From the NCBI GenBank assembly GCA_001466705.2, contig LATX02000205.1:248001-312000 (forward strand): a DNA stretch of 64,000 bases, written 5' to 3'. The number at the start of each line of letters is the position of its first letter. The first letter of the stretch is position 1. The stretch is from Moniliophthora roreri. Taxonomy: Eukaryota; Basidiomycota; Agaricomycetes; Agaricales; Marasmiaceae. Made by a program: the position numbers and the translations under genes. The notes beneath the pieces are model-generated. The model was given only the letters and a program-made list of their open reading frames with translations, did no database searches and had not been told where the DNA came from. Below, in pieces: positions 44,523 through 57,034 of this stretch.

Positions 44523-45667
44523 GGTGGAGTCCTTGGGCCAGCAGGAGCAGGATCAGGAGCAGGGCAGGTGGTAGTTGAAGGGAAAATGTCTCCTAACGTA
44601 ACGGACGTCGCTTGTAGCTTAAATTTTGCACACCTTTTTATAAGCGGGACTTGAACACGGCGAGTTGAAGTTTTGGTGGGAAGTGAATGCTGCCAAAGTA
44701 ACTGCGTTTGCTCTCGCTTCCGTTTCAATTTCGCTGCGATGTCGAGAAAACGAAAACACGCGACGCGACTTGATAATACGCACGGGCACTCAGTACAAGC
44801 TGGTGTGATCGCAGTTCGTCGCCTTTGTAAGAAATATGGCTAATCTCCACTATTCAGAAGCACGAGAAACTGAACAAAAGGGCCGCATTCTAATGCGTTC
44901 ATGAACGAGGGTGGACGGCCATTGGGACTCAGCCGTCGGAACCCACATCGTACACAAGGCCAAACTCCTGCTCCGTCGGCAACTTGAATACAGCTGAGCG
45001 CCAAACTCGACGCGCGAGTCGGAGAATCGGACCTGATCCAACGCCCTCAATGAAGTTGTACAACGAGGTACATAAGTTAAATGCTCTGACGTTTTCCGAC
45101 GGAGTCCGTTGTAATCCGGTGGTGCCGCGAATGTAAAAATGATAATTCCCGAAGACTTCTGTTCGCTATTCGATACACCTACCACCGTCCCCTCTATTCG
45201 AGGTCGTTCTTCTTGCCGTTATGCCTTTACAGGTACGTATCCTACTTCATAACTTTTGCCGTCATAAACGTCATTGAAACAGGGCCACATACAACGGCCT
45301 GTTCGCTACTTCTCAAAAATGACAGCTCTTTTCTTCGGGCCTGCTATGACATGTCGGGAATCAGCAACCTTCAGTAGGACATAGAGTATATCTGTTGTAC
45401 ATACACATTAGAACCCTCAGTACATCACTTATTCCGTCGCCCCGACACCCATCCAATGAAGATCAGCAAGGCGAGGCGCCGCAGGCGGCACTTCCCGAGC
45501 AGTAAATAAATTACACCCAGTTCAATATTCATAACTGACAGTGTAAGCACGGTAAAACGTTTTGTATATCCCTGCTCAACATCCCGTCAGTTCTGCCTTA
45601 ATCTGGCTCGGGTTGAAATGGCGCTACTCACCATTTAGCACCAACCACCGACAATCATACCTCGGGA
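44523..45667. other. Intergenic, no gene recognised
   Basis: Promoter region of 4TM paralog 1. The 111-codon minus frame at 44850-45185 has no protein-like features. Confidence 0.45.
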
Positions 45668-46195
45668 CTAATGCCTCCGTTGTTCATTCGTAGTCCTTCT
45701 CGACATGCTGCCATTTCCGGCTTGAGAGACAACCTTTTGTCTCCCTCTCATGAGCATCGTCGCTATAAGTACCATGAACAAGATATTAAAGGTGCCCACA
45801 AGAAGTTGAGGGATCATTATGGCTGCGTTCCAGTCAAAACTTCTCGTGCATGGCCATAAGGCAAAGGTGGTCGGTATCACCCAAAACGCTGTCAAGCACC
45901 ACACACCCACAACGCTGGTCTTTGAATATAAAGGAGAGCCTATCTGTGGAGCTTGTGCAAGCACTTTGGGGCCTAGGAGCTGCAATGTTCGTCGATGGAA
46001 TGCCCGCAAACTGAGCATGTTTGAATAGAGTATGCAAGTGACGAAGTATGCGATGGGAGTGACAATGAACGATGCATAGTCTGGTGAGAGGAACGATAGA
46101 ACAAGGAGGACGGTCGATAGGAGAAATGACATTGAGATACAAATAATCACCAGTTGATCATACTCGAAGCGAGTGGTGAGCTGTTCGGAGGTCAT
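45668..46195 (-). CDS. four-helix membrane protein, paralog 2
   Basis: Single exon, 175 residues, MTSEQLTTRFEYDQLVIICI. Same topology as paralog 1: hydrophobic helices at about 16-36, 42-62, 93-113 and 127-148, a basic loop RAFHRRTLQ and a basic C-terminal tail. Both lie in the same orientation about 1.15 kb apart, so they look like a tandem duplicate that has diverged widely. Confidence 0.72.
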   Translation of the reverse strand: MTSEQLTTRFEYDQLVIICISMSFLLSTVLLVLSFLSPDYASFIVTPIAYFVTCILYSNMLSLRAFHRRTLQLLGPKVLAQAPQIGSPLYSKTSVVGVWCLTAFWVIPTTFALWPCTRSFDWNAAIMIPQLLVGTFNILFMVLIATMLMRGRQKVVSQAGNGSMSRRTTNEQRRH

Positions 46196-47190
46196 TGGAA
46201 CAATCAGGTTACGGCTCTAAGGTGCTTGAAAATCAACTCACCTCTTTATGAGAAATGTCCCAAACTGCGCAGTCTGCGCTGCCTGGGAATTCCACTTGAT
46301 GATGGATGTCCTTGCGCGACCCGTCTTGCTTTACCCTGCTTGATCCTGAGTTGATTTCGAGGTTCTACCATGTCCTGGTGTCCACCGTCATACACTGTTA
46401 CCTTTAGGCTAGCCTGCTAACATTTTTGATTGGCAAGGGACACGGTATGGGACCGAAGCTATGAATGTGTGGGATTCATCACCTTTTTTTTCAGTTCCTG
46501 ACGTGCCTGAACGTGACTGCGGTAAGAGTCCAAGGATACGTTTCTGTGAAACGCGAAGATGTCCAAATTTTCAGGTGGAGATGTCTACGTACTTGGCAAT
46601 TTTCTCGGTACCAGACGCTGGGTAAAGACGGGTAAATTGCGGCAGATTTGAACCTAACGTTTCTTGAGGCGAAGGCAAGATCTAGGGCTTCTTCGATATC
46701 TGGCCAGATTTAATTGTTCCATCCATTTCAGCTTATTGAGATGCTTGAGCATCTACTGTAGTATCAAACACTCACAAGTCTCCAGCACTCCAGCAGCTGC
46801 GAGTAAAACTTCGTCGATTCATTCAGCCGACCATTTCTACGATAAAATCATCCCTTCCAGTACTCCACGCGATTTGCGCGCGTCCTGTCGCCGTACAGAG
46901 CTTTCTCGTGGCTGCTGAGGTCTGGAGCACGACGGCGGTGGAGGTTTGAGATTAAGAAGTGATCTGGTCCACGTGGAGCTCTAGTAATACCATGGCAACA
47001 TACAAAAGTGACCTGCAAAATGGAACTGTATTCCTCGACTAGATATATATACGAATGATTATAGCGATGTACGAACTAATAGCATGGCATATAAGGGCAT
47101 TGCTTCCCTAGGAAGCTGTTTTGAGAACGAATACTAATACATTGTACATACAAAAATCCTGAAAGAGTCCATACCAGAATTGAGAAACCC
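46196..47190. other. Intergenic, no gene recognised
   Basis: No convincing coding or RNA gene. Confidence 0.45.
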
Positions 47191-47195
47191 AACGC

Positions 47196-49269
47196 TCAAG
47201 GACGTGAAAAGGTAAACCGTGAATTATTGGTTGCGGGTATCGGACTTTTGTAGGACGCAACATCTGTAAAAAGCATAAATGAGTGACTTTCATAAACTGA
47301 TGCTCGCAAGATCCGAAGCATACCTATGGGAGACTTGAACTGATGTACGGCAGGATTGATGGAAGACAATGCATTCCTGGACATACTATTCACAGCTGTC
47401 CGAGCACCTATTCCACCCAGCTCCACATCTCCGCCTATCCTGCGATTGGGTCGCATGGGAGTCAACTTCGGGAGCGTTTCAGGGCGATACATATCCATTT
47501 CGGTTGGAGAATAGAAGGTCTTGTTGATGGAGCTGGGTGATAACGGAGAACCAACATTGCTTTCGTAACCTTGCTCGAGTGGATGCTCGTCGTGAGTGGA
47601 TAGGGCGTATGATTTGGTCGAGTATTCGTGATTCGGATATCTTCCACTTTGGGAGAAGCTTGTTCGATTTTCAGCCATACTGCTGGTGTCAGACCATGCC
47701 TGAGAACGAGTCTGCGAGCGGGTCTTGCGGGCTTGTTTGGAGGCAATCTCGCCTTCCACCGATCGGGGGAAGAATATCTGTAGAAAAAGTCGTGTCAGTA
47801 TTCCTGGACAGGTGATGGGAGGAAGTTGATGTACCGTCAGAGTGATTCCTGACGAAACAACACAACCCAATCCGGCGACCATTGTTAATAAGTCTAGCGT
47901 TCCTGTCAATCACTCAACTCTTGCAGTGGCATCGGTTTGCCGTACCTGTCCATAGCATGCTCTCGTTGACGTGCTTGTGTGGGCGCACGCCATCAATACC
48001 AAGAACAACAAAAGGTAGTGTGAACAGGAAACGAAATATCACTCGGATGGTCTGCGTTGATGATCAGAGTTTTGGAACAGAGAAAGCAATGGTAGAAGGT
48101 CTTACATTCAGCTCGTGGAATTTTGTCAATCTGATCACGGTCCCACTGTCTACACCCTCTGATTTCTATATTGGCTAGTGAGCATGTGGAACTAGATCAG
48201 TGATAGATGGATCAGCTGACCAAATTGGCAAGGAATGCAGGGAAGGTAAACCTAGACGGGCGGCATCAGTGAGATCAAGGAAAGACATCGGGAGCGCGTA
48301 CTGACAGTATGGGTAGGAAGGATATCGTTAAGGACAAGCTTCCCAAGCTGCCCCCCAAGATAGTGTAGGCCTCATTCTGATGTTCATACGTGAGAACCTG
48401 TAACAGCTTGAATACGAACATGACTGACCTGAATGTGATCCTCCCTCGTGAATATGGTTAACAGTGGCATGTACAGGATCGCAACGATCGATCCAGCAAC
48501 CCATACCCTGAAGTAAAGACTTCGGAACCAATCTGACGAATTTGAGCCCGCATTGACAAGGAAGTACCAGAAACACAGCTCTGAAGATGTTTGAGTAAAT
48601 ATGTCGCGTCCTTCTTGCAGTTAATGCGGTCATACCCTCTAAATGTGTTACAACTGCAGCAAACTACCATGAGATCAGTGATTGATATTGAATGATGGAA
48701 CGCACATTTCCAGTGCCCATGCAATGGAGAACATCAGTGTGAGAGGGAATATGGCTGACTGTGCAGTGGACCCCCACATGGGATACGGCTTAGGTACAAC
48801 TAGAGATAGCGGAATCGTCAGTCTAATCGTATCCTGCAAATTAGAACGTAACGCACTTCCTAGACCAGGCAGATCGACGAATCCTTCTTGATACTTGATT
48901 GTCACAAAGCCGAGCGCGTATACCATGATCAACGGCACGCTGAACAGATACGAGTACTGTGGAATCTCGAGTTAAGTCAAATGATGTCGCAGCGTTCAGC
49001 AACACTAACTGTCATGACTCTCTTGAAGGCACCCGATTGTCCGTTGTTCCATCTGTGGATAGTTCGCGTCAATAACTAACGTAGAAGCAATAGTTATGGA
49101 ACCCACTTTAAGCACTTGAACCTGTCAAACGACCATAGATGATACACTAGGAAAGAGCCTAGCTGAAGAAATTTTGAGTCACCGAGCGTCTATTCTGCAT
49201 ATCGAAAATCCATACCAACACTGAGAGAACTGCCCAAACTAGATAACTTGCAGGGGACGTGTGCGACAT
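47196..49269 (-). CDS. seven-TM-like membrane protein with long cytosolic tail
   Basis: Many small exons; those checked splice in phase. The N-terminus MSHTSPASYLVWAVLSVLLG (helix 1) continues with HLWSFDRFKCLKWNNGQSGA, MTYSYLFSVPLIMVYALGFV (helix 2) and further hydrophobic segments encoded at about 48.0-48.9 kb (for example SIAWALEM, KSLLQGMG region in a neighbouring frame, LDLLTMVAGLGCVVSSGITL). The last ~200 residues are hydrophilic and Ser-rich (RPNRRIGGDVELGGIGARTA, PIPATNNSRFTFSRP). The layout suits a GPCR-like or other fungal 7TM family, but I recognise no signature. Exon borders between 48.0 and 48.7 kb were not all resolved. Confidence 0.65.
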
Positions 49270-51261
49270 GAGATGGGGAAGGGAACGACTCGAAAGTCTG
49301 TTTGATGGGAGGTGCCCAGGGGAAGGAAGCTCGAACCGGTCGAGAAAAGGAGCGCGTGAGCTTATAATATGACGGGGGCGTCAGAAGGCTGAAGGCCCGG
49401 TCAATTTGATGCCTGGAGCCGATTTACTTATATGTGGCGGACCAGGGTCAAAAAAAACCTCAGATCTAGCCAAAAGACCGAATGGACGCCTGATGTTGGA
49501 TCAAACGGGACCGTCATCATCCGGACATCCAAGCTCTCCTCAGTCGCAGGAAAACCCCAGTTGGTTCGCAAGCCTGTTTCTTGGATTCGGAAGATCATTT
49601 TTTTCCATATGGCAACGTTACCATGCAAGCCCATCCACCCATCCACCATTCTGCTGATATCCCGTACAAATTATGTATCTGAGTCTGACTGGAAGGTTGA
49701 ATGGCAATCTCGGGCTGCACAAACTCCCTGGCGCCCTTTGATCGCGGGGGAGCTTCTGTCCATGCTCCGAATGACCTGTGCAAAATCGTTTTGATTCCTG
49801 TCAGGTAGACCATATGCATGTTTGAATGTTGAATAGGATAGCGGTTGATGGGGATCCACTATAGCACTGTGCCTAGACAAATTTGACATATTCGCGCTGA
49901 TGTCTTGACATCTCGGAAACCTTTAGTGGATAAGTGTCGCCCAGCGGAGAAGCACGGCTTATGGTAGTAGCCGCCGAGGGTGACAGCAGGAAGCTTATGT
50001 TGCGCACCTAACTCGAGGCGAGGGCAAGCCAATGAAGAGCCTAGAAAATGAGGCTGGCAAGGATGATGATGATTGAGGTCAAAGTTCGGTTTTCCCATAG
50101 TTTCCGAGAAGGTGCGTCAATAGATCTGCAACCGCCCATTATCGGCCCTTCAAGCTCACAAAACACTCAAATTGTCACGCCAACTCTTGCAAACTCAATC
50201 GAGCTTACTGACGGAAATTTTGCTGTTCATCGTCCAACGTTCAGTCTCGGTCGGTCACGATCTGGTCATCAAATCTCTCAGAATTTCATTCCATCATCGA
50301 CCTCGAACATTTAAGCGGGGGCAGAACGTCTTGCATGGTAAGGATGGATCTCTTTGACTTTAGGGAGGCGTCACGCAACTCGAAAACCAACATGGTCATC
50401 AGAGTCGGCATCTGTGCGAACTAGAGCAAGGCGAAGTATCATGATCATCGATGATCAATACTGGTTAGTACTTATACTCGTCAACAATGCTCATAACTCA
50501 TCCTCATCAACATCGTCGGGACACCACATGCATTTCCCGACGACATTGTGCTCTGTGTAGTACGTAGTGAGTTGATCCAAAGTTGATCTTCTCAGTCTGA
50601 ATGCTGATGTGTGATGGATGAGCAGGCACTGCCAATGAATGTAACGACTATGTTTAGCAACTTCGATATCCTCCCAATACCATTACAAGGAGTGATGGAC
50701 AAGCAACTCGCTGGCCAACCCAAGCGTAACACCATTCACCAATCATAGGTCCTCGACCGCGCCCTAGCAATGCCGACATCTATTCCAATACCTTGATGGA
50801 CAAGCAACTCGCTAAGCAAAACACATGCGTTTCATAATGAACAGTCACGGTCGCCAATCAACCTGAGAATATGGATCCTCGGTTACCGATACAGCGATGA
50901 GTGGCGATGAGCTGGCGTTGGCAAGTATCTTGTGCCTGAGTTTAGTCAGAGAGGGGAGAAGAGTAGTCTGGGGATTCCGAAAGCCGATGACGACGCAGGA
51001 CGATGGCTTCAACAATGGAAGTACCCCGTTGGATACGGGCCTTCATCCTGTAATAGCGAATGATTCTGCATCGCCCTGATTTTCGTGATTGTGAGCACTG
51101 GGATGTTGAGGTGATGTCAATGCTGTATATGAAACTCGATTCACGATATCCACCAGCAAGACGTCAGCCGAGATACTGATAAAAGTACATCAATTCAAGA
51201 AATTGATACTAACAGGTAATACAGATATGTGCATACAGATCCTGTGTAAAAATTTCAAGAA
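49270..51261. other. Gene-poor stretch, no gene recognised
   Basis: A TATA-like element for the 7TM gene lies near 49362 (minus). A 19-bp direct repeat, gatggacaagcaactcgct, occurs at 50694 and 50795. Short frames elsewhere lack conserved features. Confidence 0.4.
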
Positions 51262-53071
51262 ACTCAGACCTTCATCACGCCGCACGGCACCTCCCTAACC
51301 CTAATCAAACACCTTATCAACCTTGAGAGCTGAAGGCAGATACGGAGGAGTATGGCGCGTCGTTTGAGACAAGTTTGAGAGTGATTTGGATTTTGAAAGT
51401 GCTCATCTTTCCTCCCTTTAACAACATTTTGAAATGACCCTCCCGATCGAGCGGTGGCCGCAATATCTTGATCCATCCTAGCCATTCCTGACGGCTAAAA
51501 CCTCCATATCTTCAATCGTTTTGGGAACAACAGCTCGGAGACGTTCCATGACGGTAGGGTTAGAGCTGACCGGTGCGGCGGCTGCCATCATGTTTCTGAG
51601 TGCGACACGAAGTCAGTCTGGTCGTATTCGGTAGGTGAGTATGACAACGAATAAGGGAACCCAGAGCGGCTTACAAGCCCGTTCATCGCCTTCTGAGAAG
51701 GTTTCTGCCGCATCCAAGTACAGGAACGCAGATTTGCGGCAAGTTCGGCCTTTTCGGTCTTGTCGGTGGTGAGTGTTTGGACTTTTCGTTGTAGTAGCCT
51801 TTCACCCTAGAACATATACATGGTCAGCATGGGCCACAGAACATAGGATTGAGTTGAACTTACACACGTATCCTTGACCACGAGGGGAGTCGTAGTGCCC
51901 TAGAATGAAAGGCGGATCGCTAGCATATGGAAGTGGCATATCCGCTTCGACACTGCTTTGGCGAACAGCTCTTCCAATATTTCGGCTTTCTTGGCACGGT
52001 TCGTTTCTGAGCCAAGTAACTAGGACCATGACTCGTAAACAATCACCCGAGAAAGTTCTACAACATGCATACCTTGATCAGAGCCTCCATGTGTAACGTT
52101 TGTACGCCACGAAAGAAGGTTACGCGGAAAATAATATCTGCTCATACGTTGGGTCTCCATTTGATGATTTCGATGGCTCGACCCATGTACTGCGCCCCGG
52201 ACGTGAAATTGTGATGATCGCGCTGGTAAGGGTCTTGATAGACTGTAACGTGGACATAGCATTGTTTCCGTTAATCCAGTTTCCCATTGTCTGCCTCTTC
52301 AAACTTCAAGTTGGTCCAAGCAATGGTCCAGGCCTGTCTGTACGTTAGAGAAGGTACTTGACATATAACATCTTTCTGGCAAACGTACGCTGATCCTATA
52401 ACTTCTCTCGCGCTGCAGCTGGGGTACCGTCTCGGGTGCAATTTGCCGGGGCATCTTCGCAAACCGCTTTGGTGGCACCTTTCTTGGCCAAAGGTTTCAG
52501 TTCGCCTTTGAAGTAAGCTTCGGCCTTCTTTGCTTCGGATAAGGTGGCTTGATATCATTTCTTCTGTTTTTCTCTCAGCTTCGGTCAGGTTATCCTTCGG
52601 GAGAAAATCGAGAGCTTTCTGCCAGGCCCATACGCTGCCGACAATGCCTACGTGACGTGTGTGAGCGACATGTCGGATGGGAGGCTCACATCTCGTGCGA
52701 TAGCTAGCCTTGCCTACCCTTTCACGTATGTGGAGTCGATTCCTGTGGCCTGGGGAGTGTTAAGTCAGACATCAACAGAGTGAAAGGATGAAAATGAGCC
52801 TCTAACGCACTAAGAATGCGTCACTGGCTGCACCTAGGTATCTGAAGAAAGCCAAAGTCAGTAAAAGTGACTAAGAGGAGACTTCTCACAGTACTCACTG
52901 CCTCAAACTGAGCCTACAGCCCGAACGATTTCCATAAAGGAAACGAGTTTTATGGTCGAGATAAATAGCCTCTGTGTACTCTGCAATCGCAGCCTTGTAT
53001 TGCTTCTGGGAGAATGAGGAGTTTCCTTCTTCCTTTAGTTTCTTGACACGTTCGGCCTTGCTCGGAGTCAT
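51262..53071 (-). pseudogene. TPR-repeat protein, broken
   Basis: Begins MTPSKAERVKKLKEEGNSSF then a tetratricopeptide repeat (QKQYKAAIAEYTEAIYLDHK, FLYGNRSGC) and after two introns YLGAASDAF, ATGIDSTYVKG. An in-frame TAG at 52714-52716 replaces the Trp expected in YVKGWARLA. Downstream, AWQKALDFLPKDNLTEAERK continues the protein, but the frame shifts before YQATLSEAKKAEAYFKGELK, and more stops follow. Later fragments (SGAQYMGRAIEIIKW, REALIK) belong to the same gene. One live paralog elsewhere in the genome is likely. Confidence 0.75.
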
Positions 53072-53660
53072 GATGGCTTCATGGTGACATTCTGCACCAC
53101 GGTGGTGCAAAACGTTCCTATTAGCCAGCTTGTCTCAGTTTATTTTTGATCCTCAACTTCCACTATCCTCGATCTCAGGCCCTGGGTGGCCCTAGGTCGG
53201 AAGGTCCTAGCCGGGCGAACTGATCTCGAAAGGGTTCATGGCGAGTTACCGGCGATGTGGTGCAAGTATCGGACGTCGGTGTTGCGGTTGAAAGGCAACA
53301 ATGGATTGCACAACATCCCATTAAAATCTCTTCGGGTTACTCTCTTCCTTCTACTGCCATTTCGATCATATGGTTCAACGATTCAAATTCCCATATCAAC
53401 TTTTCATCGGAAAGGAGTCCGGAAAATTACTAGTAAGGAGACGGCGAATCTGGTGCCGTTCAGGTCGTCAGATCCCCCATCGTCTATCCTCATCACCGGG
53501 CCCGTCACCTCCAGAATTTCGCAAGCAGGTAATCCTGCAGTTTCTCCCGTTCTACACTGGAAAACATTTTCAACCGCAAGCAATATCTTCATTTCGACCC
53601 CGCGGATAATGCTAGACATCCCCGAAATTCACATTTAAGCCTCGTTTCCCCATTTATTCC

Positions 53661-54173
53661 ACCCAGAACAATTTATACCCAGGACACAGCATTTTGCGCT
53701 CTTTACTGCTCAGCCGACTGCCAAAACTTATGTCGTACGACCCGAACTATTCTACAACTACAATCTCGCGTTGTCGTCGTTCGTGGCCCTCAAGCAGTCA
53801 TCGCTGTCACAGACATCTGCTCAATCATCATCGCCTGCTATTCTCATGAAGATGCCAAATGCCTCCCCATGCTTCACCCCGCCGAGCGGCATTGCCCTTT
53901 CCTCCTCCCGATACTCAACTGGCCGGAGCTCGCGCAAACCCTGGATCGTTCGGAGGAATACAATGGTTACTCATATACTATAACTCTTGAAGCTACAAAG
54001 CCTATCAGACAGGCTACTATCGCCAAAGGCGACCTCGAGCCTAGAGTTGGTGCTTTGCCTCGCCGAATTCGAAAGGAGAGCGTGCTTGCGCCAACCAGAG
54101 TCGTCGAGTCGAAGGGTTTTGAACTCTTTGTAGACTCGGGGTCAATTTCAGACAATTTTGATAACGATGAATA
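53661..54173 (+). CDS. Cys-rich (Ecl1-like?) protein, 3' exon
   Basis: A frame with no internal ATG near its start is open from 53638 to 54173. It begins after a pyrimidine-rich acceptor (..CCACCCAG, about 53664) with FCALYCSADCQNLC and runs to an acidic end SGSISDNFDNDE. The YCSxxCQ motif recalls the second half of the zinc site in fungal Ecl1-like extender-of-lifespan proteins, with the first Cys pair on an upstream exon that I could not place. The remainder (FLLPILNWPELAQTLDRSEE, APTRVVESKGFELFVDSG) is uncharacterised. Confidence 0.42.
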
Positions 54174-54325
54174 GGTTTTCTCCCTGTCAAGTATCTTCAC
54201 ATCGACATGAAACGGCCATGTTTATGATACGCAGCATCGAGTATCCATATGTTGTTCATTGCTTGGAATATACCAAAATCTCGCACACGGTATGGATTTA
54301 TGAATGAGCCCTCCACTGTACTGCC

Positions 54326-56492
54326 CTACAGTGCTGCTGCTGAACGTGGGTATAATACAATCTCTTCGTCGGATTCAGAGGACATAAAGTCATCTACGTG
54401 AGTTAGGTATCAGCATGAATCAAGGCACATGAAATCTTTTCCATACCATCAGCTTCGGGTTCGTTACAGGGTTCTGAAATATCGGAGGATGTAGAAGAAC
54501 TCGACGAGTCTTCTTCCAGAATTCGGAAGCGATCGTCATCTCCGATAACCTCGAGAATAGGAAGGCCGAGTGAATGAGTGAGGTCTGATTTCCTGGGATC
54601 AAAACCACAATGCCGGTGAAGCTTTTTTACGGTTTCATAATGACTAGAATCCCAGTATCGGTGGACAATGAATAGGCCGAGCGTGAAAGAAGGAAGCCTC
54701 AGTAATGCCTGGGTAACCGCTGATATCTTTTGTTGTCCAGAAGGGTCAAAAGACCAGAAGTAGAACTGGCCTTCCACCCAAGATTTCCAGGCTGTTACAT
54801 CGTCAGAAGGTCGGGGAATTGGACGAATGAAAAGGTATGCTGGGGCCGCGACTAGTGGGGTATAGGCAACACGCGAGAGGGGTTTTTTACGTTGCAGAAC
54901 GAACTGGAAAGTGTAACACATGCCTATGATGCACTATTAGACTGTATGTGTGGCTGAAAAAAGGGCAAAACTCGCTGTAATCCTCCCATTCGTCCTCATG
55001 AAGCCCGAATTGGTCGAATACACCGTGTGCCTGAGTGAGCCACGAGTTGCAAGACTTAAAATATTCGTCTCCGGGGCAGAGAGTGTATTGTAAAGAAATG
55101 TCTTGCATATTCTGGATGTCCATCGGCGTAAGCATGAACCTATATGCTCCGTCAATACAATACTGAACATGATCAACATTTCATACGCACCGGTTCGAGC
55201 CATCCTCCATAATGGTCTGGCTTTCTACCATAACGTCAGGTATATTTATGGCACCCGTCATTTTATAGTACCATCTTGCTCTGGCATCTACGTGCTTGGC
55301 AATGATCTTTCTACGGTGTCTGTTGTAAACTGTGCCCGCAAAGAATCGTAGTGAAAATAAGGCATCCTCGTTGTACAACCATTCCACAACCCCTGCGCTA
55401 GACGCGCTGATTCCTTGAATAATAGCGTGGGTGGAGAGTATTTTGGTGAGGTAGTTGAATACGGTGCTAGTGTCTTTGTATGTCTGTATAGACAATGGAC
55501 AGAAATGGTCTTTGAGGATAGAATTTGATTCAGCGCTGCCAAAAGGCCACTGACCAAAAGATGTTCGAATGTAGGGTCCTCTGCGTAGCGTGCCGGTCCT
55601 TATATCAACCCATAATTCACCCACGTTCTATAATTCTCGACGTTACAAAGATGAAACTAAAATGTGAGTTCTCGACTCACAAGGACGTCATCGGCTATCT
55701 GCAAGATATCAAACTATAGCGTAGGTCAGCGAAAGATAGAAACATGATGATCAGGAGAAAAACATACTTGATGCTCAAAATATGCACGGAGGACCGGGGA
55801 AACCACCCCAGCCATGACAATAATCCGCTCTAGAGGAATTAGCTCTGCGTGAGGTGTTAATCAGGGTTCGTTTGACAATTAGATGAGATTGCAGTACCAT
55901 CGTGAAATATTAGCGCCGGTAACCCACACTGGTTGTCGTTATAGCCAAAAAGCTGGGTAACATTTGGGTGCCTGGTGCTTGAAGTTTCATGTCCAGTCCG
56001 GTTCAGAAGGAAAATCATCATACTTGATGCTCGAAAATTGTTTAAAATCCATTGCAAAGGCCTATACTTAAGGTATTACTGTCAGATTTGGTAGTTCGAA
56101 GAGGAATTGTTCCTCACCTTGAAGGCATCGGGACCATCATATGCGACATGTAGAAATTCCTTATCCTTGCCTTCTACCCGAGCCAGGCTGATAGTACGAC
56201 GAGCTATCACTCTTCTCCAGCCCTTTTCATCATCTCTTTTGACCGCCGATTCGCCAACGACTCTCGTAACGTAGACATCACTAGTTCGGACCCGTCTGTA
56301 CTGAGCGAATTGAGACTAGTCAGTAGGAGCATGATAACTCAGAGGAAACAGTCAACGCACATCATCCCATATTGTTGACTCCCTCGCTTGGTGAATCGGT
56401 GGGTAAATGTTCGTATTATACTGAGATCCTTGGATGTTGTTGAACTGTCCACCAGCGATGGCGGCGTTTGAGGACCCTTGCAGGAATGCCAT
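54326..56492 (-). CDS. kinase-like orphan with GG(Q/T)FNNI N-terminus
   Basis: The start MAFLQGSSNAAIAGGQFNNI at 56492 is followed by IHQARESTIWDDYRRVRTSD, then FKQFSSIKHPNVTQLFGYN, GLPALIFHDELIPL, VLRAYFEHQ. H-P-N-V-x-Q-L-F-G is the kinase aC-beta4 (HPNI..LLG) signature, but no HRD or DFG follows. About nine exons splice in phase to roughly 540 residues. One intron (54924-54975) is GC-AG. The last intron removes a stop and gives an acidic end DDFMSSESDEEIVLYPRSAA; without it the frame ends at 54403. Probably an Agaricomycete family derived from a kinase; function unknown. Confidence 0.7.
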
Positions 56493-57034
56493 GATAGTGA
56501 TGGGGATTGAGAGGGGGAAGGAGTGCGTGAGAGCCTGAAGGCATCCTCTCAGCAACATTGCCCGGTTGATATGATGCTGCCAATACGATGCGCCAACGAT
56601 GTGTTCATTGATTGACAGCGACGCCATTTAATTCAACAGAAAGAACTCGAGCAGCGCTCCTAGTACTCTTCCAGGTGATCCTGGATTCCTTGAATTCGGT
56701 TTGCATCAGCAACATCCCTGATCACAGAGCCAATATTACACTCACGTCTCTCGTTTGCGTTCTGACTCCTCCATTCGGAGACAAAATTTTTTTACATTAC
56801 AAGGGAGCTAGAGATTGAAGGCAAATGAATTGGGGGAGAGCCATCGGTAACTTAGCATGGCGGTTGAGAATGAAACTTCGTGCCGCGACCATTCTCTCAC
56901 TGCGACCACCATGACTCCGCCATCATAACCGCCATCAGTCTACGCGCTAATGAAGTGAACTACGGATTATTTAAGAGCGGGATTGCTGGGATAGGTAAGT
57001 AATGGTCAAAATATCTACTTACAGGACAGGGCTG
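56493..57034. other. Intergenic, divergent promoter region
   Basis: Lies between divergent genes. No recognised element. The first exon of the plus-strand gene may be here but was not identified. Confidence 0.4.

Noticed and set aside
46154..46354. Possible gene between 4TM paralog 2 and the 7TM gene
   Set aside because: Frames are short, overlap the start of the 4TM gene in antisense and carry no recognised motif.
53771..53983. Plus frame starting MSSFVALKQSSLS
   Set aside because: The overlapping frame with YCSADCQ and the long continuation to 54173 is much more protein-like.
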